Of a stretch of DNA of 64,000 nt, positions 36,847 through 50,033 are shown one piece after another (positions within the stretch are counted from its first letter, which is position 1; every line of letters begins with the position of its first letter). A program made the position numbers and the translations under genes. Origin of the DNA: Ricinus communis (lineage: Eukaryota > Streptophyta > Magnoliopsida > Malpighiales > Euphorbiaceae); contig NC_063264.1 in the NCBI RefSeq assembly GCF_019578655.1, forward strand, positions 25,257,688 through 25,321,687, written 5' to 3'. The notes below the pieces were generated by a model, which worked only from the letters and a program-made list of their open reading frames with translations, had not been told where the DNA came from and did no database searches.

Positions 36847-39800
36847 ATGGCAGATCCAGATCCTTATTCTTCTTCTTCTACTTCTGATATTCCACATAAC
36901 GGTATGGTATACTTGACTTATTTCTTGCTGAAATTTCCCATTTCGAAAGTGTATTTCTCTTGATTTTCTTGTTTCTGTTTTGTAGATGTGTCTTGGAACT
37001 CAAATCAAATCTTGGAATCAGTTGATACCCAAATGCTAATTGACCCAGTTGCCAATAATGGGATTGATGGTATATAGTTATATTTAATTTGCATGTATGT
37101 TCATAATTTTAACTGGGTCTTTCCAAGAATTTGATTCAGTTTTCATGTAGCAGGACGTTCGGTGCTGGGTTTTTCTTTAACATCACCTGATCTTGTTATT
37201 TGTGCTGGTTCGTGTGGAGATTCACCTGAATTCTTTAATAGAACGACAAAGAACTACTCTTTTGAGCTCTCGTTGGAGAATGGTATCAACGGTACTAATA
37301 CCAGAGATACCCAGAAGATTCAGTCTGTAAAGTTTTCTCCAATTTGTCAAACATTCAACAAACAATTGTCTCCTGAATCTTCCTTAGAAGAGCTTGTTGC
37401 AGAACCTTCAAGAATGAGAAATGATGATAATTTGCCAAAAGATCCTTTAATTGGTGTAAGCATTAATGTAGGATCTACCAATGAAGGTGTGGTCTTGAAT
37501 GGTGTGCAGTTTTTGGAGGACACTTGTTACACCGGCGGTGATACTGTGAAGACTAATGCTACAATTGGAGATTTAGATAGAGAAGAAGATGGTCTTTCTT
37601 TGTACCAAACGGCTCGTTTTGGTAACTTCTCGTATTGCATTCCTGCAATGGAACCAGGGAATTATGTTGTTACCTTGCATCTTGCTGAAATTGTATTCAC
37701 TGATGGGCCTCATGGAAGGAGAGTGTTTGATGTTTTTATACAAGAGAAGAAGGTGAGAATTCACGTAATCTATATAGAATTGAGTTGATAGCATAGTCTT
37801 GTTTGTTCTGTTGATTGATTACTTTTGTGTAGGTTGTTTCTTCCCTAGATATATATGCTCAAGTAGGTGCAAATAAGCCTCTAGTTATATCTCAACTTAA
37901 GACTTGTGTCGATGGAGAGGAGGGCTTAACCATTAGGTTTCAAGGAGTTATTGGAAGTCCCATTGTATGTGGCATTTCTATAACCGAAGATTCTTCTGCT
38001 CGTAAGGATGAATATGTTGTTTTTCTTTTTGTTTCTGCTCCCATTTCTTGGTTCATTCTATAAGCAGAAGTTAGCTAAGATTTTTTATAATTCAACTGTC
38101 AGATGCTGGTGAAGCTCAATTTTCAAAACAAATGGGAATGTCCCAAGTGGCAGAATGCAACTTACTGAAAGTAATACCCTTTAATCCTATTTGTAGACTT
38201 ATTTAGGATACCAGAAGAACAAAATTAATTTACCTTTTTACATCTCTTCTTTTTCTTTAAAAATCATGGTTAAATAGCAATATAATAGTGAGCAAGAGCC
38301 GGATGGAGATCATCAGAAGCTAGAAAGACACGTTGAGTTTCAGGAAAAGGAACTGACGGAAATGAGGAGGGCATTGGAGGAGCTTAAGAGGGAAAACCAA
38401 CTTAAGAATAGGGAATGCCAAGACGCTTGGAACTCTTTACATGAACTCCAGAATGAGCTTATGCGCAAGTCTATGCATGTTGGGTCATTGGGTAAGGAAA
38501 TTTCATTCTTTTGCTGTCACCAGTTCAGACAATTTTTAAAAATGGTTGTAGCAGTAACTGTCTTTGTGTAGCATTTGCCATTGAAGGACAAGTTAAAGAG
38601 AAGAGCAAGTGGTTCTCATCTTTGAGGGACATGACTAGAAAATTGAAGGTACGACAATTATGACCGAAGATGCTTTGATATTGACATGCTATGTATTAGT
38701 TTTTTCTTAAAAGTCTATTTTACAGATTATGAGGATAGAGCACTTAAAGATATCAGAGGAGGCACTGGCATATAAGAAATGCCTCAGAGATATGGAGGAA
38801 ATGAGGTCCACTATTCAGTCTACAAGTAGGGTAGCATGACCAATATTATTATAATTCTGAGTATCAACATGTAAAAGGTTCATTCTTAATTAATTGCTCA
38901 TGTCCTGATAGTGAAGCAGCAAGTAGATTTGCACGAGGACCTCAAGATTAAATTTATTGAAGGGGAGAAGGAAAGAAAGGAACTCTACAACAGGGTTTTA
39001 GAGTTGAAAGGTAGCTATTTTTGTTTTCTTTTATATCTGGGATATGGAAGAATAGGAAATAAAGAAAGTTCATCCACTACCGATGGTTACTTGCAGGAAA
39101 CATAAAGGTGTTTTGCAGATGTAGGCCCTTAAATGCTGAGGAAGTAGCATCAGGGGATTCTATGGCTATTGATTTTGAATCTGCTAAAGACGGTGAGCTC
39201 ACAGTAATATCAAATGGACTTCCCAGAAAAACCTTCAAGTTTGATGCTGTTTTTAGCCCTGAGGCAGACCAAGGTAATCAGAAATCTCTAGTCTATTAAT
39301 ACTGCTCGTTTAATTACTTTCAGGAACCAGCTTGATTTTGCTTGTTTTTCCAGCTGATGTTTTTGGAGACACTGCGCCATTTGCAACTTCAGTTTTGGAT
39401 GGGTACAATGTATGCATATTTGCTTATGGACAAACTGGAACTGGAAAAACCTTTACCATGGAGGGCTCCGAAGAAGCTCGTGGAGTAAACTTTAGGACTC
39501 TTGAGGAGATATTTCGCATAATCAAGGAGCGCAATAAGCTTTTTCGGTATGATATCTTTGTGAGTGTTCTAGAAGTCTATAATGAGCAAATACGAGATTT
39601 GTTGGGCTCAGGCTCTCAGCCAGGAGTGGCCACAAAGAGGTAAGCTTAATTATTAGATTAAATTTCTTATGCTTCCTGGACCTTTTTTTGCTTAATCAAG
39701 GATTCCTTTCTAAAACCATTATTACATATAGCATTCTCTTATTTAAATACATGAATGATACGTATTGATCAAGAGGGGAGGACAAACTTAACGAGTAGCA

Positions 39801-42339
39801 ATATATCTTTGTTACCTTTTCTTTTTTGGACTGTTCACATCAAACTGAATGCATGAGTATTCCTTCACTCTAAGCCTATACAACTTTAAGACATGAAAAA
39901 TTGCAGGCTCAGTAATTAGTTGAATATGAAAAGCTCACTTCTATTATACATACAGAATTCCATTTTTTTCCCTTTTGTTACTGACTTATTTATTCTTAAT
40001 AGATTTGTGTGCAATTTTTTCTTTCTAAAACACTAAGAACCTAACCTGGTTTTTCATTAGATGGAAATTTTGGGTTCTCCGAAGTTCCAATTTGTTGCTG
40101 GGGATGCTTTTGGCATGATGGACAACTCTTCAAAAGTAACATGCCCTAAATCTTTTCACTGTGCTGTAGGCTTGAAATAAGGCAAGCGGGTGAAGGGCTG
40201 CATCATGTTCCAGGGTTGGTTGAAGCACAAGTAAACAACATAAGTGAGGCCTGGGAAGTTCTACAAACTGGAAGTAACGCAAGGGCAATTGGCTCAACCA
40301 ATGCCAATGAGCACAGCAGCCGATCCCATTGGTATGTGGATCCATTTTAAGTTCTAAGTTTATAGATTTTAATTATATGAACATGTACGTTCAGAAGTTG
40401 GGCTAATGGGTACTGTGGTTGACTCGTGATACAGCATACACTGTGTGATGGTGAAAGGAGAGAATTTATTGAATGGAGAATGTACAAAGAGCAAGTTATG
40501 GTTGGTTGATCTAGCAGGAAGTGAGCGAGTAGCGAAGACAGAAGTTCAAGGAGATAGACTTAAGGAAACACAAAATATTAACAGATCCTTGTCTGCACTT
40601 GGTGATGTCATATCTGCCCTTGCAACTAAAAGTCCTCATATCCCATTCAGGTAGTACTTTATTGACTACTCTTTTTTATTACAATTTTATTTGTGCAAAT
40701 GAACAACTTAATAATTTAAAGGTTTCTGTTTTTTGTGTAGGAATTCCAAGCTCACTCACCTGCTTCAAGATTCCCTAGGTATATTTCTGATCACGTTGGG
40801 CATAGATGGAAGACAATATGGACAAGATTAATATTTTCTTCTAGGTCTTAATTGCTTTCAAATTCCAAATATTGGTCTTCTTTTCCTTGTAGTTCGATTT
40901 TATCAGTGCCTTTGCAGAATGAAAATGAGAAGCCTGATGAATAGACTTGGTATTTGTCAGGAGGAGATTCAAAGACCCTCATGTTTGTCCAGATAAGTCC
41001 CAGTGAGAATGACCTGGGTGAGACCGTATGCTCTCTGAATTTTGCAAGCAGAGTTAGAGGGATAGAGTTGGGTCCTGCAAGACGGCAATTGGACAATACT
41101 GAACTTCAGAGATACAAACAGATGGTACAATTGATTTAAGTATTAGAATTGACCCATTTGTGATGAAACTTTCATATATTGTTGTCATCTTTCTGCATGT
41201 TATGGTTATACAAAATATTGATTCTTTTACATGCAAGGCTGAAAAATCAAAACAAGACATGAAGAGCAAAGATATACAGATCAAGAAGATGGAGGAAACA
41301 ATCAATGGCTTGGTCTTGAGGATAAAAGAAAAAGACCTTAGAAATAAGAATCTGCAAGAGAAGGTAACATACAGTAAACTCGTTGGCATTTCAGGTTAGA
41401 AGTATTTGATAATTTTGTACTTCTGTCTGCTAACTTTCACATATCTGAATTATTTTTCTTTTTGGGTTGGTTTTGCAGTTGAAGGAGCTGGAGTCGCAAC
41501 TTCTCATTGAAAGAAAGCTAGCACGTCAGCATGTTGACACAAAGATAGCTGAGCAACAGCAACAACAACAAATGAAACAACAGCAGGATGAGCAGAGTAG
41601 TGCCCCACCAAGGCCACCACTTGCAAATCGACTATTAGGAAGTAACAAGAATTTCAGTGAAGCCGCAAGTACTGCAACAACCAAAGAGCAAGTAAATTCC
41701 TGGCAACCACTTGTGGAAAATAACAGTTATAGGCCTACACTTTGCATTCTTCCAACAGATGGCATGGTCAAGTATATTGATCCCACAGAAAAAGAAAACA
41801 ACCCTGGCATGGCTGAACATCCACGATTGCCGAAGAGGACCGGCAGAGCTTCAATTTGCACAACAGCACAACGGATACCAGTAGCTCCAGCACCAAGGCG
41901 CACATCGATGATTCCACTCCCAAGTGTACCAGGTTTAGCACATCTACCTTCACCATTAGCACCATTGTCGTTATGCGAGATTGACATAAAGGAAGAAGAC
42001 ACAGGAGGGTCTGAAATTAATTGCTTGCCAGAGCAAACACATTGCAACAGTCCCAAAGAAATAAAACATGGGACTAGAAAGCTAAGCACCATACTAAGAC
42101 AAAGCCTTCAAAAGAAAATGCAGCTGAATTCTCCAATGCAGCAACACCTGAGAAAACGAGGTATAAATGTTGGGATGGAGAAAGTCAGGGTCTCTATTGG
42201 AAGTCGAGGGAGGATGGCACACAGAGTTTTGCTAGGCAATGGTAGAAGAACAGGAATAAAGGATACCCAGCAGAACAGGAGTCATAGAGAAAAAGAGAGA
42301 GGATGGAATATTGGAACAGCGGGAAGAACTGCAATCTAA
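36847..42339 (+). CDS. KIN14: Kinesin-14 with N-terminal malectin domain
   Basis: Seventeen exons: 36847-36901, 36986-37069, 37154-37752, 37833-38001, 38103-38170, 38278-38491, 38572-38648, 38726-38825, 38912-39010, 39097-39273, 39354-39639, 40170-40331, 40435-40650, 40741-40778, 40961-41124, 41238-41363, 41479-42339; 1164 codons, all phases closing. A malectin-like domain lies at about 142-300 ([14 protein letters not shown]), coiled coil at 325-485, then the kinesin-14 neck and motor from [11 protein letters not shown] (about 489). P-loop GQTGTGKT 573-580, SSRSH near 692, LVDLAGSE 720-727, motor end near 836. The tail has a Gln-rich run (about 903-917) and a basic end. The neck placement predicts minus-end-directed movement on microtubules. 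Relatives in Arabidopsis are the malectin-kinesins of subgroup KIN14Q/R. Exon 16 uses an AAG acceptor. Confidence 0.93.
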
Positions 42340-42430
42340 GTGTCAAATAAAGGATACCCAGCAGAACAGGAGTCATAGAGAAAAAGAGAGAGGATGGAAT
42401 ATTGGAACAGCGGGAAGAACTGCAATCTAA
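42255..42430 (+). repeat. 85-bp tandem duplication covering the kinesin stop codon
   Basis: 42255-42339 (beginning AATAAAGGATACCCAGCAGA, ending GCAATCTAA) is repeated without visible change at 42346-42430, offset 91 bp, with a 6-bp spacer GTGTCA. The first copy encodes the last 28 codons including the stop; the second lies in the 3' UTR. Confidence 0.95.
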
Positions 42431-44214
42431 ATTCCTTCTTTCCATAGTAGAAGGATGAGACAGGACATGAGAGAAAATTTGACAAAAAAAATGTCGATTC
42501 TTTGTGATGGCAATTAACTTTCTGTGTACAGTTTGTGCGTCTATGCAACAACTTAATATGTTCAAGTATCTAATTGGCTAATGTAGGAAAGCTGCCTGCT
42601 TGCCAACCTCTGCAGAATCAGCCGCTTGCCATTTACATGGTTGTGTAGCAAAGGCATCATGCAATGTTGTCCAGGTCATATGTAGATATAAATATTTATA
42701 TATTAATATGAGTTTTATGTTAAAGGTATTCCTCCCATTGATCTGAACAAATAGCTTGGGTTGTTGGTATGTTATACTTGTTAAATAGGATCAAGCTAGC
42801 TATAGCCTTCTAGGGGCTTTATGCAGTCACAAGTCTTAACACCCTGCGCCAGACCTTGAATTTTGGAAGCGACAGAATGCATCTAAAAGTTATTTACCGT
42901 TGGTCATAAATTTTATATAAATGGTAAAAAAAAATTTAACCTATGTTACTTCTTGATAATCCTTTTAATTTTGGCAAAAATAACCGAAAGATAGTGCTGA
43001 GTATCTTCTCTTTATTACATTCTCGTTACTTTCAATTTATAATTTGACTTTCAATTTATAATTTGAAATGACATACAAATAGAAATGATATATTTGTAAT
43101 ACTCTTAGAATCTTAGGCTCTTTTTATTTTGAACACATTGAATCTTTGTTAATTTATTTTATATTTTCTCACCTTTTAATTGTTTTATCCATTAATTTCT
43201 CTTCTCATTTGTTTTATTAGTATGATTGGTTTTTAAAGAAAGTATTTTATTGATTCTACAAACATAAAAAAAAGTACAAGTATTATTAAGGGTCTAATTT
43301 ATAACTCAAAAGTTTTTTGAAATAACTTTTTAATTAGTTAAAAATGTAACATCTTTAAGAACCTAAACCTCAATTTTGTAAACACAATCATTTTATATAA
43401 AAATAAAAATTTATTATTATTAAAATAAAATATATTTTAATTAGTAATATATTTAACAATATCAATGAGGTAAATAAAAATGAGAATTAGACAATAAATA
43501 TTAAATTAGAATGATAGAATAAAGTAAACAAAATCCTAATATTTTAAGAGTATTACAAAAGTGTTATTATTCCTTTCAAAAAAAAGTGTCATTATAATTT
43601 GCCTTATTTAATACAGTTACATTAATCTTAAACTATAACACATGTCTTATTTATAGAGAAAAGGTAAAAAGAAGGTAATAAAGAGAAGGTGCTTAGCATA
43701 ATAGGAATCATAGAATTATTTATAATTTTGGCTAATTCTTAATTTTGCTTAAAATTGGATAAATTTAATAGTAATTTGGCTTATTTATATCATACCACTT
43801 CATAAGACATGTCATTCAATTTTAACCAAAATTTAAAATTGGCTAAAATTGTCGGTGATTTTGCAATTCAAAACACTTCTTTTAAAATAAAAAAATGATC
43901 AAAATTACTAAAGTCATATATAGACTTGAATTCTTTTGATCATTAGGCCTATATAAAAATAACAAGAGCATAAGATTATGTTGGTGGATGATATTGCCAA
44001 TAGTCAAACTTGTAATCCTTTTGTCTAATTGTTGATTATATTTAACATGTAGAGGTTCAAAGAGAAATTGAAGAATTTATTTCACAAACAATTATTGCCT
44101 TAAAAAATTTAGAAGCAAGAACAAGCGGCTCCCAAAGTTTAAGTGATGAGTTTTCTAATGGCTTCAGGTAGCATTTAACTTTTACACTTTATTTTTGTAA
44201 GAGTTCTCAATGGT
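42431..44214. other. Kinesin 3' flank and AT-rich intergenic DNA
   Basis: The first 300 bp probably belong to the 3' UTR. The rest is AT-rich. An exon-like fragment at 44053-44167 is listed separately. Confidence 0.45.
44053..44167 (+). pseudogene. Orphan exon-like fragment
   Basis: Between an acceptor (AACATGTAG) and a donor (TTCAG|GTAGC), one frame is open and reads VQREIEEFISQTIIALKNLE followed by ARTSGSQSLSDEFSNGF, which looks like real protein. No neighbouring exon was found. It could be a relic exon of a lost or captured gene. The family was not recognised. Confidence 0.35.
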
Positions 44215-47200
44215 AATATATTTAGAGAATAGGTCTAAATCCGTCCTTCATATTTTTTAATTTTGTCACATTTTACTTTTCAGGAATTTTTTGGCTAAAA
44301 AATAACCCTCATCTATTCAAAACGAGGTAAAATAACATTGTGTGTAACAAGTAATGTGGAGAATGTTAACTTTTGTTACCTTAAGCTAACGCATAGATTG
44401 GTAAAAAAAAGAATTACATGGCGCCTTCCCCCAGTTGATACTAAATGCATAACGACCATCTTTGTCTCCCTTCTTCCTTAAATTGCTTTCTTCCCCAAAT
44501 AATTAATACCAAGACAAGGTTACAAAAATATTTGAAGAAAAAAGATTGGTTTTGCAAATTATTCCTCCTTAGATCTCTTTCATTTGAGATTGGAAATTTA
44601 ACAGTAAGATCAACACTGTGAGTCATTATGAAAACACATTGAAATATGAATCTTTCACTCTTAAAATGGAGCTGACATCCACAATTAAAAAAAATAAGAT
44701 TGAATCCAAAAACCACATTCACTTAATGTAAAAATATGAAGCTTTTGATAAATGCTAATTATATTTAATGTGGTTCTACCAATAGCCTCATCCATATGGC
44801 AACCTAAACTATATATAGTATTCCTTGCATTGCTGACACATTTGTCTTTTAAACTCCTTGTTATAACATTGTCCGAGCATGTTGATCTTGTCACTTGAGG
44901 AGTTTGATCTTAGGAAAGAGTGGGAATGCTGGAATGCACATTGCTAGTTTGTGATTGAATACCTCTTTGTAACTGTAAACAAATGGCAGTAAATATCAAT
45001 ACACAACAGTTTATTGAAAATGAAATGCCTCTTGATTTTTGTTAGGACATTTAGCTCTATTTTGTCCTTATTGTCCACAAATTCCACACTTTGAAGCCTC
45101 CCCTTCTTTGAAAAATTTCTCTTGAAGTATATGGATTGAGTTCATTAGATTCTCTAATCCTTTTCTTTTAAGGCCTATCAGTCATTTTTGGCATTTCAAG
45201 AGGCTCAGTTGATTATTACCTTCACACATCGTAAATTTCTTCCTAAGGAAATGTTGCATTGATACCTCATATACCAATGATCAATGTGTTGGAGAGGGTC
45301 TATTTTTAGGTGGTACAATATACAAACAATATGAGAACATGTGATATATATTAGGTCATATTCTCTACAAATGCACAATTTTCTGTCTGAATAGTTTTCT
45401 CCATTGAATATCATAAAATAACTTGTTGTATTATCCTTGTTATCTTGTTAGTACTCCATACAACTTAGGCTCCAACCGTTTATCCACTTATGAGATTTGC
45501 CCTTATTCAGTATTATCTTATTCATTGCTTGAAGCCTAATGTCCTCCAATATTGAAATTATAGGCTTATGCCTTAAGAGTTGAAACCTTAAAAATGTTAT
45601 TATTAATGGAAAAGGACTTGCATTTGCTACCTGCGCTAGTTGTGAGGAGCATATTTCATTAAATCTTTTGCAACTTTCTTACTAAATGCTCCAAGTTTAT
45701 CCAAATATTCTTTCAATTCATCTTCATAGGTAAACCAAGTATAGATCTAGAATTTCTTACATAATTCCCCACCTCTCCATTTCTTTAACTAGTTAGCATA
45801 GATGTTTTTAGCACACCATCTATGCTCAGTTTGGGACAGAATAATATTTATTGCATCAATCAATCCCTACAAAAACAACCATAATAATATTAAAAGCATT
45901 AAATAACTTATTACATCTAATGTATATAGAAATAATAAAAGAAATGAAAATGCTAACCTTTTGCATGTTTAATATTATAATGACTTTGCTGCCATCTCCA
46001 AGCTCAAGTTCTCTCACTAATCATTGCAGAAACCACCTCCAGTTCAACTTTTCTTCTTATCTACTATAGCCTAAATAATTAGAACCATTTAGTTCCAAGA
46101 ATCCTTCCCCACGGCTACTAGCAGTTACCCCTTTATTGTAGTTTTTAAAAAATAACCATCTAGTCCTATAATAGATCTACAACCCCATATCCAGTTCCTC
46201 TTACATACATCAAAGCAAATAATTTTTTTTTAAACTCTCTTTCCCTCTCTTATTTCTTTATACAACTCAATCTCAATGCTAGAACTAGGATTAGACCTTT
46301 TAAGAGTAGCAACATATGCCTCATGATATCCAAATTCAACCTTACAGCTTCTATTCAATTTCTACAAAATCTTATGTTTGGCCCTTTTGCATTTAGTCAT
46401 TCAATGTAACCATCAATTTTTTCTCAACATCTTTCTTTAAATTTTTTAATTCTAAATTTGGATTGTTAGTTAGTCTTTTCTTGAAATATTCTGGTAAAAG
46501 GTTTTTTGTGCAGCTATGTGATTTAAAGATTCTAAAATACATATGTACATCTACAATCGTCTTCACGGCTAGTCTAGGGTATTTACCATCTTTAGATAAT
46601 GATACTGCAAAAGGGCAACCTTTTTTTATTATGCATTTTGTCCTAATTCTATTTGGTTCATTAGGTTTAGTATGCAATTATAAGTCTCTAGCAACTACAT
46701 ATCTATTTAATACATCTTTAATCTATTTGGCATAATAAAAAAAGGGACTTGTATTCATCCCTCTCATATCTTACTCTCTCATTAGGTGGCAACTCTACAT
46801 CATTAACTCCTAGCCTACCTATACCTACATTACTCCCTTCCCCACAATAACTTGCATCGATTCCTTTTCCAACTTTACTTGCATTGACTGTTACACCGCC
46901 TACACTTGAATTATCCTTTGTTGTATCTTAAATTTTATTAAATTTCTGCCTAAATAATACCTCATAAGATCATCTCCACTAACAAGAAATTAAGGCAAGT
47001 GTTCAGGAACATCTACTATATGACTAGCATATATCAATTTTCCTAATCCAAGAGTACTTATTAATATTCTTCTAACACCTTTATCATCCTTTACTAAAAA
47101 CATACCATCTCTAAGATCCTTCCCAGATTCAAGTATGAAAATGTACTGCACATTTTGAAACCCTAATGTCTCTATATAAGTATCTTTAGTTCTCTAATAA

Positions 47201-48024
47201 GTTAAATAGTCAACATCAAAATCTTGTCTACTATATACATCCCTATTGATTTAAGCAAAGTCTAGATTTTATACCCACTCACCACCATAATTAAAATTTA
47301 AGTTAATAATATCATTATCCATTGTTGCACAAAGACAAAATATGCAAAAAAAAGAAAAGCATATAAAATTCATATTCCAATAAAATAATACAAGTAACAA
47401 TGTAGCTTAACATGAATAACCACTTATATCCCAATGTTTACAAGAAAAATGAGTAAAATGTTAACTGTAATCATAGATTACCAAATAAAACTATAGGCAA
47501 TGCAATAAATAAACACTAATCATTATTCTATTTCAAGTTAAAGCACTATTAGTGGACCCATGTGTTTTTAGGATTTTTTTTTACTAAAACATACTTTTTC
47601 TATTCAGTAAAACAATGAAGCTCGATTTCCTATCACTTTCAAAGACAATGTGACTCAGGAACATGCCTTGTATCTTGACTTTAAACAATTAAAGGTGTTT
47701 TTTGCTATATAGAACCAAGCCAATATGCAAAGTTACTAATAGAGAGAATAATTTTAGGATTAATTTAGGGTTTATGTGGGAGTTGAATTTCACTTTGATT
47801 TGGGAGAAAAAAAGGTGCCATTTAATTCTTATGGGACCAATGTATGCTCTCGTCATCTAAAGATAACGATATTTAATATTCTCCACACTACCTATTACAT
47901 ACAATTTAATTCTACCCTGTTTCAAATAGATGAAGGTCGTTTTTTAGCCAAAAAATTCATAAGGGCAAACGTGACAAAATTGAAAAACATTAAGGGCAGA
48001 TTTAGACATTTTCCAATATATTTA
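44215..48024. mobile_element. Full-length MULE with decayed transposase (MULE-2)
   Basis: The termini pair 44225-44430 with about 47800-48014: GGTCTAAATCCGTCCTTCAT against the reverse complement TGTCTAAATCTGCCCTTAAT, then TTTAATTTTGTCAC, then AATTTTTTGGCTAAAAAA and TAGTGTGGAGAATxTTAA blocks in both arms, about 200 bp each. The flanks are AATATATTTA on both sides (44215-44224 and 48015-48024), a perfect 9-10-bp target duplication. Total 3790 bp. The inside carries a MuDR-type transposase pseudogene on the - strand. Confidence 0.85.
45205..47325 (-). pseudogene. MuDR-type MULE transposase, broken
   Basis: Reading the - strand from 47325: a start MDNDIINLNFNYGGEWV as in plant MULE transposases; a domain with IFILESGKDLRDGMFLVKDD (about 47160-47100); the MuDR DNA-binding segment at 46677-46393 with CIIKKGCPF and VDVHMYFRIF (the usual H-x-C appears as H-M-Y); and a C-terminal SWIM zinc finger at 45414-45205 with C-I-C and C-S-H. 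The catalytic DDE core between them (about 45420-46380) is not open. Stops and frameshifts are spread along the whole length, so it is inactive. Confidence 0.8.
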
Positions 48025-50033
48025 TATTAGCAACTCTTGAAATTATCATATTTAATTAATTTTGGCGTTAGTTTATTTTTTGAGAAAATTACACCACCTA
48101 CTCCTTTTCTATTCTATTTATTTTTATTCTATGCGTTTTATATTTTTATTCTTTTGCTAGTTTTTTGTTTATGTTATTTTAGTCTTTTCTATTTTATTTT
48201 TGCTGTCATTGTTTCTTTGCTTTGTTTCATTGTTTTTTTTTCCTTTAATTTTCCTTTTGCTTCTCATAATTTTCTCTAGTTTTTCTTTTCATTCCCACTA
48301 TTACTTAAAAATTGAGAGATATTTTCTTCATGCAAGTGGTTACTCTTCAATTTTAGATTATGTAACTTCCGTTTAGCATGGTTAATACTATCTTCTTCTC
48401 TTTATTCTATTTGCTTTTATTAAAATAATTAAGCTAACTTTTATAGAGAAACACAATGTTTTAACTTTCATATCTACTAATTTAAGTATTTGGCTCAAAA
48501 TTTGATTTCTTCATTATTTGCAACAGTTTCTTCAAAATATATTGATGTGTCTTGTAACAGTTTCTTCACTATTTTTATTATTGTCTCAAATTTTAAGTTG
48601 TCAAGGTACAATCAATAAAGAGACAAAGAGAGGAAGAGGGAAATCAAAGTGAATATATAGTTTGAAAGTTGAAAAAATAATAAGAAAAAAAATGGAAGAA
48701 TGGAAGGAGACTAAGAAAGAGCCTTGCATATTATTTGTGGGCACCAAAATCCGAACTCCATATTATGTTATCAATTTTTTCCTCTTGCTTTATTGTTATT
48801 GTTTTGGTTCTAGTTTTTATAATGATAATAGTAGTAGATACTCCTTATATAATCAAAATATATTTTGAATATACTATATATTATTAAGTATATTTTTTAT
48901 AATAATTTTGGTCTTACTATTGTATTTGCTTTAAAATTATTATTTAGTAAATTTAATTATTGGTTAAAAGTTTGGACAAAAGGTCCATATTTTAATCTTG
49001 TTAGATCATGTTAATTCATACATAAGACACTTAAAGTTTTAGATTTTAAAAAAGTAAAATGTAAATTTTTTGTTTTAATTAGATCTTCAAAAAAATAAAA
49101 CTTGTAGCTTTTCTTTATTCTTTTTGTATTTTTCTAGTTTTAAAAATGTTCATTTCTTTTTCTATGAGAAAGATGAGGTGTAATTATAGTTTTTAAACAA
49201 ATTTATCAAAATCAGAAGAAGCTTGCAATCGTGTTGTTCTCTTACGCAAAATCTAAGAAAGTTGAAGGTTTTGATAATTAGTTTGAATTATGTGACAAGC
49301 TTAAGAAGGTGGATAAGTTAAAGAAATTGTTATGTGTTTTTGATGTATTTAACATAATGAACAAGACATTATATGGTAATATCAATAGGTTTAGTGATAG
49401 GATCATTGACTTTGATACTAAATAAGTATCATTTTTCTTTTAAATATATTTTAAGTTATAATTTTATATATTTTGAAGACTTATTTATCAATATTTTTTA
49501 TTTTTGTAATATGGACATTCTAAAGATTGGTAGAATCAAAATGAATTCTCATATAAAAATAATAAATGGTACAATTTAAATTTAAGTTGAAGAAAGTTTT
49601 TCATTTGAAATTTGATGTTGATTGGTAATATAGTGAATTTTTTATTCAAATTCATATGAAATTTTCAATAACTTAATTTTGAAATTGTAACTAAGTAATG
49701 TATATATTGACATAATAAATTAATATTGCATTTAAAACTCTTTTTATAATTTTTGTGACTAATTATAGCTTTTACAGTTATTTTGATAAAGTCTTTCACT
49801 AATTATTTTTTACTCAAAAATTGCATATTCATTGAAACCAATACTTGAAATAAATATATTTTATTTATTAATTATTAGTTAGAATATTTTATAATTATTA
49901 ATTTAAATGAGATCTTTGATAATCCAATTAATACATATACAAATTATATGAGAAATAGTGTATTTAATAAATTAATAACAATGAGTCTAATCATTAACAT
50001 TAACATACAATGCATATGTGCGAAGAAATATAT
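48025..50033. other. AT-rich intergenic DNA
   Basis: T-rich stretch at 48040-48290 whose open frame is Phe/Leu-only and judged chance. No gene or element recognised in the remainder. Confidence 0.5.

Noticed and set aside
39655..40169. Possible extra kinesin exon in the long intron 11 (around 40061-40134)
   Set aside because: The motor reads through from VATK to [10 protein letters not shown] with correct phase and full kinesin homology, leaving no room for an added exon.
48037..48279. 80-codon open frame
   Set aside because: Almost only Phe, Leu, Tyr and Ile from a T-rich run; chance.
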